Source of the DNA: JBGTCY01 sp041748615 | GTDB taxonomy: Bacteria; Bacteroidota; Bacteroidia; Chitinophagales; CAIOSU01 | Reading direction: 5' to 3' | Assembly: GCA_041748615.1 (NCBI GenBank) | Contig: JBGTCY010000193.1 | Span: 1 to 49,836, forward strand | DNA: 49,836 bases | The notes under the pieces: generated by a model | The model's input: the letters and a program-made list of their open reading frames with translations, nothing else | Told to the model about the DNA's origin: nothing | The model's database searches: none | Program-made: the position numbers and the translations under genes | Part shown: positions 17,628 through 26,085 of the stretch, piece by piece | Numbering within the stretch: position 1 is the stretch's first letter | Layout: each line of letters starts with the position of its first letter

Positions 17628-17933
17628 ATGATTCTTTATAATGTAACAATCAAAGTGGACCCGGCAATCAATGACGAATGGTTGGTTTGGATGAAACAGG
17701 TGCACATTCCTGAAGTGATGAATACCGGCTTGTTTACTGAATACCGCATCAACCGGATTCTTGAACTGGATGAAAGCGAAGGCGTCACTTACGCGATTCA
17801 ATACCTCTGCAACAACCTTAGTGATTATGAAACTTATCGCGATGAATTTGCCCCAGCGCTTCAACAGGCGCATCAGGATAAATACAAAGACCGCTTTTTC
17901 GCGTTCCGGACAATTATGGAGGTTATCGGATAA
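17628..17933 (+). CDS. DUF4286 family protein
   Basis: The start at 17628 gives 101 aa beginning MILYNVTIKVDPAINDEWL, the characteristic N-terminus of DUF4286; the 15 extra residues from 17583 are not family-like. Further family features are WMKQVHIPEVMNTGLF, YAIQYLCNNLSDYETY and YKDRFFAFRTIMEVI. The fold is expected to be a small ferredoxin-like (dimeric alpha/beta-barrel) domain; function unknown. CTAACTTG lies six bases before the ATG and may be part of a near-leaderless promoter. Confidence 0.85.
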   Translation: MILYNVTIKVDPAINDEWLVWMKQVHIPEVMNTGLFTEYRINRILELDESEGVTYAIQYLCNNLSDYETYRDEFAPALQQAHQDKYKDRFFAFRTIMEVIG

Positions 17934-17999
17934 ATCAGTTGGTGAAAAGAAGTAATGAGTTGCAAGTGATTGCATTTTTTTCATCCTCTGACTTTTATA

Positions 18000-18097
18000 C
18001 CGAGAGTAGTCGAATTTCCGAAGGGATGAGACGTACTCTCGGTTAATGCCGAAGGGTTTGCAGTTAAATTATTCGAAAACCTGAATACCTTCGGCAT
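18000..18097. repeat. 98-bp two-hairpin element, copy 1
   Basis: The first hairpin has stem ACCGAGAGTA/TACTCTCGGT (17999-18042) with an inner stem-loop around a GAA triloop. The second has stem ATGCCGAAGG/CCTTCGGCAT (outer ends 18046 and 18097). The left flank is TATA. Copies 2 and 3 lie at 31441-31538 and 35461-35558 and have the same length. It occupies the gap between DUF4286 and ileS, which otherwise contains the ileS promoter. Confidence 0.85.
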
Positions 18098-18241
18098 AAA
18101 ACTTTCAGGTATATGAAAAATTGCAGTTTTTCTGCCGTCCCCCGACAACCGCCCCTCGTCCCCATTTGAATAAAAGGGTACATCCCTCAAGTATTCATAA
18201 ACACCATTTTTCATCCCCCCAACACACTCCCCCCATTTTCT

Positions 18242-18249
18242 TACTTTTG
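18242..18249 (+). promoter_or_regulatory. Bacteroidota -7 box for ileS
   Basis: TACTTTTG matches TAnnTTTG exactly, 15 bases before the chosen ileS ATG at 18265. This supports that start and excludes the longer upstream reading from 18121. Confidence 0.6.
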
Positions 18250-18264
18250 CGCCCTCTTTGGAAC

Positions 18265-21200
18265 ATGCTATATAAAGAATTTAAAAAACTTGACCTGCCC
18301 GCCATTGACCGGGAAATCCTTGATTTTTGGGAGCAAAACAAGGTATTCGAACAAAGCGTCACGAACCGCGATAACGCACAGCCTTTTATTTTTTATGAAG
18401 GTCCGCCTTCCGCCAACGGCATGCCCGGCATCCACCATGTGATGTCGCGCACGATTAAAGATTTGTTTTGCCGCTACAAAACTTTGCGCGGCTTCAAAGT
18501 GGAGCGCAAGGGCGGCTGGGATACGCATGGGTTGCCTGTAGAGTTAGCTGTGGAGAAAAAACTCGGCATCACCAAGGAAGACATCGGCACTAAAATCAGC
18601 GTAGCGGACTATAATAAAGAATGTCGCAACGAAGTCCTCAAATACAAAGACGCGTGGGATGAACTCACCCGCACAATGGGCTATTGGGTGGATTTGGAGA
18701 ATCCCTACATCACGTTTGAAAACGATTATATCGAAACCCTGTGGTGGCTGCTGAAAGAGCTTTACAAAAAAGGCTACTTATATAAAGGTCTAACGATTCA
18801 GCCCTTTTCCCCTGCCGCAGGCACCGGTCTTAGCTCCCACGAATTGAACTACGCAGGCGCTTACCGCATGGTGAAAGACACCTCCGCCACCGCCCAATTC
18901 AAAATCCTCCCCAATCAAGAACACCCGACATCTAAAGCTATTTTCAATGCCATCAGTCCGGACTCCCCCGCTCTTTTGGAGCGGGGGGCGGGGGGTGAGG
19001 CTTTCTTCCTCGCCTGGACCACCACCCCCTGGACACTCCCATCCAACACAGCACTTGCGGTCGGTGAAAACTTAGATTACATTCTGGTAGCCACATTTAA
19101 TCCTTACACATTTTTGCCGGTGAATGTAATTCTCGCCAAAGCCTTATTAAATAAATATTTCAAACCCGAAAACGAAAATCTGAAATTCGAAGATTACAAA
19201 TCGGGCAACAAAGAAATTCCCTATAAGATTTTAGCTGAGTATAAAGGCAAAGACTTTGACGGCATCCGCTACGAACAACTATTGCGTTATGTGCAGCCCA
19301 CTGACGGTGACGCTTTCAAAGTCATCATGGGCGATTTCGTTTCCACCGAAGACGGTACCGGCATCGTGCACATCGCGCCCAGCTTCGGTTCGGACGACAT
19401 GCGTATGGCGCGCAAAAACGGGTTAGCCGCCCTCACGCTCGTTGACCGGAAAGGACGCTTTGTAAAAGAGGTCACCGACTTCGCGGGTGTTCCTGTGAAA
19501 AACTATGATGACGCTCCCAACTATGAGCCGGTGGATGTGCAGATAGCCGTGAAACTGAAAAAAGAAAACCGCGCCTTCAAAGTCGAGAAATACGAACACA
19601 ACTACCCGCACTGCTGGCGAACCGACAAGCCCGTGATTTATTACCCGTTGGACAGTTGGTTCATCAAAACCACAGCCGTGAAAGACAAGTTGGTGGAGCT
19701 GAACAAAACCATTAACTGGAAGCCGCCATTCACCGGCAGCGGCAGGTTCGGCAACTGGCTCGAAAACCTCGTGGATTGGAACCTGTCACGCTCAAGATAT
19801 TGGGGAACGCCATTGCCGATTTGGAGAACAAGAAGCCCCCAAACCCCCGAAGGGGGCTTAAATACAGGCAGTGACGAAAGCGTAGAAGAAATCTGCATCG
19901 GTTCTGTCGAAGAATTAAATAATGAAATTGAAAAATCCGTGCAAGCCGGGTTCATGTCCAAAGAAGCAGTCAGCAGTTGGCAGTCGGCAATGGATTTGCA
20001 CAAACCTTATGTTGATGAAATCACATTAGTATCCCCTTCAGGAAAAAAAATGTTCCGTGAACCTGACTTAATTGATGTTTGGTTCGACAGTGGCGCTATG
20101 CCTTATGCGCAGTGGCATTTCCCATTTGAAAGTAATTCTTTATTGGAGAAAAATTATCCTGCAGATTTTATTTCAGAGGGTGTTGACCAAACACGTGGAT
20201 GGTTTTTTACCCTTCATGCTATTGCTGTATTATTGAGCGAGTGCAGCGATACCGTGAAAGACATCAATAGTAAATTAGGTAATCAAGGTATCGCTTTCAA
20301 AAACGTCTTGTCACACGGATTGCTGTTAGACAAAAACGGTAACAAAATGTCGAAGCGCCTCGGTAACACGGTGGACCCGTTTCAGGCGATTGAAAAATAT
20401 GGCGCGGATGCCGTGCGCTGGTACATGCTCAGCAACAGCGACCCGTGGGATAACCTCAAGTTCGACCCCGAAGGCATCACCGAAACACAACGTAAATTCT
20501 TCGGAACGCTTTACAACACCTATGCTTTCTTTGCCTTGTATGCGAATATTGACAACTTTCAACCGGACGAACAAAAGCACATTCCGCTCTCAAAGCGCAG
20601 TGAATTAGACCGCTGGATTATCAGCAAACTGCACAGCCTGATGAAGTTGGTTCAGGAGCGGTTAGATGATTATGACCCCACACCCGCAGCCCGCGCGATT
20701 GAAGAGTTTGTCAACGACCATTTGTCGAATTGGTATGTGCGCCTTTCGCGCAGGCGGTTTTGGAAAAGTGAAATGAATGAAGACAAACAGGCGGCTTATG
20801 AAACGCTCTTTGAATGTCTCACCATAACGGCACAATTAGCAAGCCCGCTTGCTCCGTTCTTTGCTGATTGGCTGTTCAAAAATCTGACGGAAGCCGCAGT
20901 TCAAAACAGCGGCTCTATCCATTTAACCGATATGAAGAAACCTGACGAAAAGGTGATTGACCTTGAGTTGGAAAAACAAATGGATTATGCTCAACGCATC
21001 TCTTCGTTAGTGTTGTCCATACGTAAGAAAGTGAACATTAAAGTGCGTCAGCCGCTGAATAAAGTGATGCTGCCCATCTTAGACGAAGCGTTTGAAAAAA
21101 ATGTGGCGCGGGTGAAGAAACTGATACTGTCAGAGGTGAACGTCAAGGAATTAGAATACATCTATGACACTGCCGGTGTGATTAAGAAAAAGGCAAAGCC

Positions 21201-21705
21201 TGATTTTAAAAAATTAGGCGCTAAGCTCGGTGCGCGAATGAAAGATGCCGCTAAAATCATTGCCGGTTTTACGCAGGAACAGATTCAGCAATTAGAGCGG
21301 AAGGGTGCTTATGAATTGGAAATTGACGGGGAAAAAATAGCGATTCTTTCGGAAGAAGTTGAAATCATTTCGGAAGATATTCCCGGATGGCAGGTTGCCA
21401 ATAAAGGCGAGTTAACAGTGGCTTTGGACATCTCCATCTCAGAGGAACTTCAAAACGAAGGCAATGCCCGCGAGTTGGTTAACCGCATTCAAAATCTGCG
21501 AAAAGAGATGGACTTCAACGTCACCGACCGCATCAAAGTGGTGATTGAAAAACACGAATCCATTAATCCGGCTTTGATAAATTTTAAGGATTATATTTGC
21601 GCAGAAATTTTGGCGGAGGAGCTTACGGTAGTGGACCATATCGCTGACGGAAACTCCATCGAGGTGAATGAAATTCCAATGAAAATCAATATTCAAAAAA
21701 GCTGA
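18265..21705 (+). CDS. ileS: Isoleucine-tRNA ligase with two palindromic insertions
   Basis: The 1146-aa enzyme charges tRNA-Ile in the cytosol. The start at 18265 (MLYKEFKKLDLPAIDREILD) is the family N-terminus. Class I signatures are GMPGIHH (52-58, the HIGH motif) and KMSKR (694-698). The editing domain holds WTTTPWTLPSNTALAVG, and the anticodon-binding domain with the long C-terminal extension follows. Two stretches are foreign to the family. Residues ~231-245 (SPDSPALLERGAGGE) split the editing domain between FNAI and AFFLAW. Residues ~523-537 (RSPQTPEGGLNTGSD) follow WGTPLPIWRT. Both are encoded by GC-rich palindromic repeats in frame. It is first in an operon with the dksA-like gene (3-bp gap) and lspA. 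Confidence 0.96.
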   Translation: MLYKEFKKLDLPAIDREILDFWEQNKVFEQSVTNRDNAQPFIFYEGPPSANGMPGIHHVMSRTIKDLFCRYKTLRGFKVERKGGWDTHGLPVELAVEKKLGITKEDIGTKISVADYNKECRNEVLKYKDAWDELTRTMGYWVDLENPYITFENDYIETLWWLLKELYKKGYLYKGLTIQPFSPAAGTGLSSHELNYAGAYRMVKDTSATAQFKILPNQEHPTSKAIFNAISPDSPALLERGAGGEAFFLAWTTTPWTLPSNTALAVGENLDYILVATFNPYTFLPVNVILAKALLNKYFKPENENLKFEDYKSGNKEIPYKILAEYKGKDFDGIRYEQLLRYVQPTDGDAFKVIMGDFVSTEDGTGIVHIAPSFGSDDMRMARKNGLAALTLVDRKGRFVKEVTDFAGVPVKNYDDAPNYEPVDVQIAVKLKKENRAFKVEKYEHNYPHCWRTDKPVIYYPLDSWFIKTTAVKDKLVELNKTINWKPPFTGSGRFGNWLENLVDWNLSRSRYWGTPLPIWRTRSPQTPEGGLNTGSDESVEEICIGSVEELNNEIEKSVQAGFMSKEAVSSWQSAMDLHKPYVDEITLVSPSGKKMFREPDLIDVWFDSGAMPYAQWHFPFESNSLLEKNYPADFISEGVDQTRGWFFTLHAIAVLLSECSDTVKDINSKLGNQGIAFKNVLSHGLLLDKNGNKMSKRLGNTVDPFQAIEKYGADAVRWYMLSNSDPWDNLKFDPEGITETQRKFFGTLYNTYAFFALYANIDNFQPDEQKHIPLSKRSELDRWIISKLHSLMKLVQERLDDYDPTPAARAIEEFVNDHLSNWYVRLSRRRFWKSEMNEDKQAAYETLFECLTITAQLASPLAPFFADWLFKNLTEAAVQNSGSIHLTDMKKPDEKVIDLELEKQMDYAQRISSLVLSIRKKVNIKVRQPLNKVMLPILDEAFEKNVARVKKLILSEVNVKELEYIYDTAGVIKKKAKPDFKKLGAKLGARMKDAAKIIAGFTQEQIQQLERKGAYELEIDGEKIAILSEEVEIISEDIPGWQVANKGELTVALDISISEELQNEGNARELVNRIQNLRKEMDFNVTDRIKVVIEKHESINPALINFKDYICAEILAEELTVVDHIADGNSIEVNEIPMKINIQKS
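18955..18999. repeat. In-frame palindromic repeat inside ileS (1)
   Basis: About 45 bp (15 codons) with complementary halves CCCCCGCTC/GAGCGGGGG around TTTTG, then a G-rich tail. It interrupts the IleRS editing domain without breaking the frame. It shares CGGACTCC...TTGGAG...GAGGCT with the right arm of the intergenic repeat at 5735-5852. Confidence 0.7.
19833..19859. repeat. In-frame palindromic repeat inside ileS (2)
   Basis: An 8-bp perfect stem AAGCCCCC/GGGGGCTT encloses an 11-nt loop. It encodes S-P-Q-T-P-E-G-G-L within a segment not expected between WGTPLPIWRT and EEICIGSVEEL. A partial relative (CAAGCCCCCTAATCCG) lies near 28430. Confidence 0.7.
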
Positions 21706-21708
21706 AAC

Positions 21709-22524
21709 ATGGCAGTGAAAAAAAAGAAAGCGGCACCAAAAAAGGCAAAGGCAACCAAACCCGCTGCTTCCAAAAAAACAGTGAAAAAAACTCCTGTTAA
21801 AAAGAAAGTAACTGCCGCGAAGAAACCTGCTCCCGCAAAAGCAAAGGCGAAACAGAAAAAAGTTGTCGCCAAAAAACCGGTGAAAAAAACAGTGAAACCG
21901 AAAAGTCCGGCAAAGAAAATTACTGCCGCGAAAAAACCAACGGTTAAAAAACCGGCAGCGAAAAAGAAAGTGACAGCAACTCCGGTGAAGAAAAAGCCCG
22001 TTGTGAAAAAACCGGCAGCGAAAAAACCTGTTATTGTAAAAAAAGAAACGAAAAAGCAAACTGGCAAGCCGGCAATAAAAACACCGGTGAGCGTTAATAA
22101 AACTATTACTCAATCACAACCAAAACAAAAAAGAACCGCATTGGAAAAGACACGTTATAGCGACAAGGAACTTCTGGAGTTTAAAGCGCTCATTATTGAA
22201 AAGTTAGAAAGCGCCAAGAAAGAGTTGAAATATGTCCATGAACAAATCAACCGCACAGCCGAGTTGGGTGGAGATGATTCAGATAACAAATTCTCAGGAT
22301 TGGAAGATGGTACGGGTACATCCGAAAAGGAATATCTCAGCCAGATGGCATCCCGTCAAATCACTTATATTGACCATCTTGAAAAAGCGCTCATCCGTAT
22401 TGCCAATAAAACTTATGGCGTGTGCAGGGTGACCGGCAAACTCATCAATAAAGACCGACTGAGAGCCGTTCCTCATGCAACATTGAGCATCGAAGCCAAG
22501 AATGCGCAAAACGCATCAAAATAA
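21709..22524 (+). CDS. TraR/DksA-like protein with basic Lys/Ala N-tail
   Basis: The 271-aa protein has two parts. Residues 1-~135 are a low-complexity Lys/Ala/Pro tail (repeats such as KKPAAKK, VKKTPVKKK) like histone H1 or AlgR3-type proteins, expected to bind nucleic acid. Residues ~145-271 are a DksA/TraR domain: a coiled-coil hairpin (FKALIIEKLESAKKELKYV) and the C-terminal YGVCRVTGKLINKDRLRAVP with HATLSIEA. Only one cysteine of the usual four-Cys zinc finger is present, as is common in Bacteroidota homologues. DksA proteins bind RNA polymerase; here a transcription-regulating or nucleoid role is inferred. It starts 4 bp after ileS ends and is followed by lspA. Confidence 0.85.
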   Translation: MAVKKKKAAPKKAKATKPAASKKTVKKTPVKKKVTAAKKPAPAKAKAKQKKVVAKKPVKKTVKPKSPAKKITAAKKPTVKKPAAKKKVTATPVKKKPVVKKPAAKKPVIVKKETKKQTGKPAIKTPVSVNKTITQSQPKQKRTALEKTRYSDKELLEFKALIIEKLESAKKELKYVHEQINRTAELGGDDSDNKFSGLEDGTGTSEKEYLSQMASRQITYIDHLEKALIRIANKTYGVCRVTGKLINKDRLRAVPHATLSIEAKNAQNASK

Positions 22525-22532
22525 ACCTTCAT

Positions 22533-23246
22533 TTGAATAAAGCGCTACTTCCCACAGCAATCATCGTGTTGGTGCTGTTGGCTGACCAAATCCTAAAAAT
22601 TTGGATTAAGCTCAACATGTACATCGGACAGGAATTTCTGGTTTTCGGGCAATGGTTTCGCATTCATTTCACAGAAAACGAAGGCATGGCTTTCGGCATG
22701 ACGCTGGGAGGCGAATACGGCAAAATCACGCTGACCCTTTTCCGGATTATAGCGGTAACTTTTATCGGTGTCTATCTTTACACGCTGCTCAACAAACGCA
22801 CTCCCCGCGGACTCATCGTCAGCATCTCCCTCATTTTAGCCGGTGCGCTCGGCAATATCATTGACAGCGTTTTTTATGGCGTGGTGTTCACCGACAGCTA
22901 CAGCAAATTAGCCACCTTTCTTCCTGAAGGTGGCGGGTATGCAAGCTGGTTTCACGGCAAAGTTGTGGATATGCTGTATTTCCCGGTGTTTGAAGGTTTT
23001 CTGCCCGACTGGTTTCCGATTTGGGGTGGCGAGCATATGATTTTTTTCCGACCTGTCTTTAATATCGCTGATGCCGCCATCACCGTTGGCGTGTTCATGA
23101 TTATCATCTTCCAGCGCAGCTACTTCAAAGAGGAAGATAAGGAGGATGATGCATATGATAAAATGCTCGAAGAAAAAGCGAAAGAAGAAAAATCAGCGGA
23201 TGCTGAACCCTCTCAGGAAAATCCAACTGTTCAGGGGGCTGCCTGA
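22533..23246 (+). CDS. lspA: Lipoprotein signal peptidase (SPase II)
   Basis: The protein has 237 aa with four membrane helices and the catalytic aspartates in GNIIDSVFYG and FNIADAAITVG. The early LADQILKIWIK and FTENEGMAFGM blocks are also family-typical. It cleaves the signal peptide of lipoproteins after diacylglyceryl attachment, in the inner membrane. The frame starts with TTG at 22533; no ATG fits as well. The loop between the catalytic aspartates is long (VFYGVVFTDSYSKLATF to HMIFFRP), as in other Bacteroidota LspA, and a charged tail (EEDKEDDAYDKMLEEKAKEE) extends the C-terminus. It is last in the ileS operon. Confidence 0.95.
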   Translation: MNKALLPTAIIVLVLLADQILKIWIKLNMYIGQEFLVFGQWFRIHFTENEGMAFGMTLGGEYGKITLTLFRIIAVTFIGVYLYTLLNKRTPRGLIVSISLILAGALGNIIDSVFYGVVFTDSYSKLATFLPEGGGYASWFHGKVVDMLYFPVFEGFLPDWFPIWGGEHMIFFRPVFNIADAAITVGVFMIIIFQRSYFKEEDKEDDAYDKMLEEKAKEEKSADAEPSQENPTVQGAA

Positions 23247-23280
23247 TTTTTAAAATAATTTTTCCTGAGACTAAAGGTGT

Positions 23281-23311
23281 GTCATGTTCCGAGTATCGGA
23301 GCATCCCCTAA
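23281..23311. repeat. 31-bp hairpin repeat TGTCATG...CATCCCCTA, copy A
   Basis: A 9-bp stem (one G-U pair) closes the loop GTA. The outer bases TGTCATG and CATCCCCTA are identical to the copy at 48879-48909, while the stems differ but still pair. It sits downstream of lspA and may act as its terminator. Confidence 0.6.
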
Positions 23312-23399
23312 ATAAAACATTTCCGGGAGGATACCGACATTATAGCCAGGACAAAGAAACAGAGTATCGTGCACCTGTTGCAATAACTCCGCTCCAATC

Positions 23400-24056
23400 T
23401 CAATAAAAATTCTTCCTGTCCCTTTTCCAGTATTGCAGCAGGATAAATGCGAAAATCATCCCACCAATGTGCGCGAAGTGGGCGATGCCTGAAGGACCTT
23501 GCAGGCTTTGAATGCCCGCGTATAATTCAAATACCGCGTAGAAAAAAACAAAATATTTTGCCTTAATCGGAATAGGCGGAAAGATTAACAGCAATTGCGT
23601 GTTGGGAAAGGTCATGCCGAATGCCAGCAACACCCCGAACACCGCGCCAGATGCGCCAACGGTCGGAATATTCCACAGCATCGCGGCCTGCTGCGGGTCT
23701 GACAGGTAATTGATTTCAACATAAGTCACCCCGGAATGTATCAATGCCGCTCCTAATCCGCAGAAAAAATAAAAAAATAAAAACCGCTTGGGTCCCCACA
23801 AATTTTCAAGCGTGCTGCCAAACATCCATAAGGCGAACATATTTGAAAAGATATGTAACAGCCCCCCATGCATGAACATGTGGGAGATGAATTGATAAGG
23901 TCTGAAGAAGTCAGACTCAATGTAAAACAATCCTAATGTTTTGATTAGGAAATCTCCGTAGTAAATCGTTGCCAAAAACATCAACCCGTTGATGATTAAC
24001 AGGTTTTTCACCACATGCGGCAACACATTAAAACCGTATGAACGAAACTGATTCAT
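23400..24056 (-). CDS. Rhomboid family intramembrane serine protease
   Basis: The 218-aa protein has six or seven membrane helices. The catalytic dyad is visible: Ser136 in TVGASGAVFG and His196 in FAHIGGM. The helix-2 motif HMFMHGGLLHIFSNMFALW, with its conserved HxxxH/N block, is also present. Rhomboids cut substrates within the membrane. The gene follows mutL by 32 bp on the same strand and is probably cotranscribed. Substrate unknown. Confidence 0.95.
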   Translation of the reverse strand: MNQFRSYGFNVLPHVVKNLLIINGLMFLATIYYGDFLIKTLGLFYIESDFFRPYQFISHMFMHGGLLHIFSNMFALWMFGSTLENLWGPKRFLFFYFFCGLGAALIHSGVTYVEINYLSDPQQAAMLWNIPTVGASGAVFGVLLAFGMTFPNTQLLLIFPPIPIKAKYFVFFYAVFELYAGIQSLQGPSGIAHFAHIGGMIFAFILLQYWKRDRKNFY

Positions 24057-24088
24057 GTACTTTTTTTAAAAAATTCAAAACATCATTC

Positions 24089-25909
24089 TCAACCCTTCCC
24101 TGCCTTCGGTGAAAACCGCCTCTCCAATTCATCGAAATCAAATGTAACAAAAGTGCTTCGTTTGTTGGGCGCGATGTAGGGCTGTTCGCAGGCGAACAAC
24201 TCATCTATCAATGCCTGCATCTCCCGCACCGTCAGCGGCTTGCCCGCCTTGATGGAAGCCTGCTGTGCCAATGAACGCGCCAGCACATCCCGCTTATCCA
24301 ACTTCAAAACAGACAAATTGTTTTTGTAATTCTCCAACAGCTTTTCCAGCATCGCCTGCTCATCGCTATCCTCCATGTCGGCAGGAAGTCCGTGCACCAC
24401 AAAACTGTCTTTGCCGAACTCCTGCACTTCAAAACCCAGGATATTCACCTGCTCCAGAATTTCGCGCAGCAGCAAAGCGTCATCCGGTGAAAAGTTGATT
24501 GTTTTTGGAAACAACTGCCGCTGACTGCCGGGCGCGTGGCGGTTCAGCGCGCCCAGGTAGCGCTCATACAAAATGCGTTCATGTGCCGCCTGCTGGTCAA
24601 TCACGATAAATCCCGATTTGATTTGGGAGAGAATATAACGGTGATGCACCTGCGTGGGTTGTGACTGAGGCTTGTCTGCAATTTCTTCTTCTTCCGTTTC
24701 CGGCAGTGACAAGCGGCTGTGCATAATTACTTCGCGGTCGCCTTTCGCTACGGCATAGAGCTGTTCCCACTCGCCATTGCCGGACGGCTCGCGCTTCACC
24801 GGTGTGTTGGGCATATTGCCAACCGTGTCGCGCTGGACTGCGACACCGCGCGCGCGCTCATCTTCCGCCTGAATGCGCAAGAGGCTCTGCTCCTGGTTAA
24901 AATCGAGCGTGGGCGTCACGCTGTATTTAGACAATCCCTGGCGCACCGATGCCCTTACAAATCCATACGCCAGCCGGTCGTCTTCAAATTTGATTTCCTG
25001 TTTCGTGGGATGCACATTGATGTCCACGGACGCGGGGTCAATTTCTATGAACAACACAAAAAACGGGTAGCTGCCATCGGGAATCAGCGATTCATAATTC
25101 ACAAACACCGCGTGGTTCAGGTAATTGTTTTTGATAAACCTTCCGTTCACAAAAAAATACTGCTCGCCCCGCGTCTTGCGGGCAAAATCCGGCTTGCCGA
25201 TGAACCCGTGAATCTTCACCGCGCCCGACAGTTCGTTCACCGGCACCAACCGCTCGTTGTGATTGCTGCCGAAAATGGCGGTAATCCGCTGACGCAGGTT
25301 ACCCGATTTGAGATGAAAAATTTCAATGTCATTATGAAACACCGTGAAATGAATGCCCGGATACGCCAATGCCACCCGCTGAAACTCTTCAATGATATGG
25401 CGCATCTCCACAGGGTTGGCGCGTAAAAAATTGCGCCTCGCGGGCACATTGTAAAAAAGATTTTTAACGCTGATGCTCGTTCCTGCTGCTGTCTGGCAAG
25501 GCTCCTGCAATTTCACTTCCGAGCCTTCAATCGCCAGCAGTGTTCCCACTTCGTCTTCCGGCTTGCGCGTTTTCATTTCCACCTGCGCCACCGCTGCAAT
25601 AGACGCCAGCGCCTCTCCGCGAAATCCCATCGTGCGGATGGCAAACAGGTCGTCAATCGAACGGATTTTGGAAGTGGCGTGTCTTTCAAAACAGAGGCGC
25701 GCATCCGTTTCCGACATGCCGCACCCGTTGTCCACCACGCGAATCAGCGTCTTGCCCGCATCACGCACAATCAGGCTGACGGCAGTGCCGCCCGCGTCAA
25801 TCGCGTTTTCGAGCAACTCCTTCACGGCAGATGCCGGACGCTGAATCACCTCGCCAGCGGCAATCTGGTTTGCTAAAGAATCGGGCAATAATTGAATAAT
25901 ATCGGGCAC
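24089..25909 (-). CDS. mutL: DNA mismatch repair protein MutL
   Basis: The 606-aa protein begins with the GHKL ATPase: QLLPDSLANQIAAGEV, ELLENAIDAGG (Mg/ATP-binding Glu and Asn), VDNGCGM and TMGFRGEALASI. The C-terminal dimerisation domain contains IVIDQQAAHERILYERYL, which fits the metal-binding DQHAxxExxxxE endonuclease motif with Gln for His, suggesting a nicking MutL rather than the E. coli type. Its first 17-18 codons and upstream region are duplicated 1.9 kb away by an insertion (25857-26068 and 27785-27996), but the gene itself is complete. Upstream lies the inserted PLD nuclease; rhomboid follows. Confidence 0.97.
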   Translation of the reverse strand: MPDIIQLLPDSLANQIAAGEVIQRPASAVKELLENAIDAGGTAVSLIVRDAGKTLIRVVDNGCGMSETDARLCFERHATSKIRSIDDLFAIRTMGFRGEALASIAAVAQVEMKTRKPEDEVGTLLAIEGSEVKLQEPCQTAAGTSISVKNLFYNVPARRNFLRANPVEMRHIIEEFQRVALAYPGIHFTVFHNDIEIFHLKSGNLRQRITAIFGSNHNERLVPVNELSGAVKIHGFIGKPDFARKTRGEQYFFVNGRFIKNNYLNHAVFVNYESLIPDGSYPFFVLFIEIDPASVDINVHPTKQEIKFEDDRLAYGFVRASVRQGLSKYSVTPTLDFNQEQSLLRIQAEDERARGVAVQRDTVGNMPNTPVKREPSGNGEWEQLYAVAKGDREVIMHSRLSLPETEEEEIADKPQSQPTQVHHRYILSQIKSGFIVIDQQAAHERILYERYLGALNRHAPGSQRQLFPKTINFSPDDALLLREILEQVNILGFEVQEFGKDSFVVHGLPADMEDSDEQAMLEKLLENYKNNLSVLKLDKRDVLARSLAQQASIKAGKPLTVREMQALIDELFACEQPYIAPNKRSTFVTFDFDELERRFSPKAGKG

Positions 25910-26068
25910 TCGGAGAATAAAGTTTAATGTTCGTGGCGATGCGCGGAATGGCGGCTGCTTAAAACCGTGTCAAAATCCAGTAACAAAGATAAGCTAACAA
26001 AAATAGTATGATGACGAAACGGAAGCGCGACTGCGATGCCTGCTTGCGCCTGTAGATGTAAGACTCCT
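25857..26068. repeat. 212-bp direct repeat, left copy
   Basis: It matches 27785-27996 with two differences, at a constant offset of 1928 bp. It covers the first codons of mutL, its upstream region and the last codons of the 98-aa gene. It bounds the insertion carrying the PLD nuclease. Confidence 0.95.
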
Positions 26069-26075
26069 CCTCCAT
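25959..26075 (-). pseudogene. Truncated duplicate of the 98-aa membrane protein
   Basis: This is the left-copy duplicate of the 3' end of the gene at 27887-28183. A chance ATG at the junction (MEEESYIYRRKQ) would still give a 38-aa peptide with the complete C-terminal membrane helix (FVIILFLLAYLCYWIL). The one base change inside the frame is synonymous. I treat it as a by-product of the duplication, although it could be expressed just upstream of mutL. Confidence 0.6.
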
Positions 26076-26085
26076 TGTCTCATTT

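Noticed and set aside
17981..18214. Open frame encoding a protein with SALTESTS...NSTTLGI
   Set aside because: It is the minus-strand reading of the 98-bp repeat, not a gene; the same peptide appears at each repeat copy.
18121..18264. Longer N-terminus for IleRS
   Set aside because: These 48 residues are unlike the family, and the -7 promoter box lies inside the stretch at 18242-18249.
21439..22113. Phe/Cys/Arg-rich 224-aa frame antisense to the dksA-like gene
   Set aside because: It arises from the complement of the Lys/Ala codon repeats; not coding.
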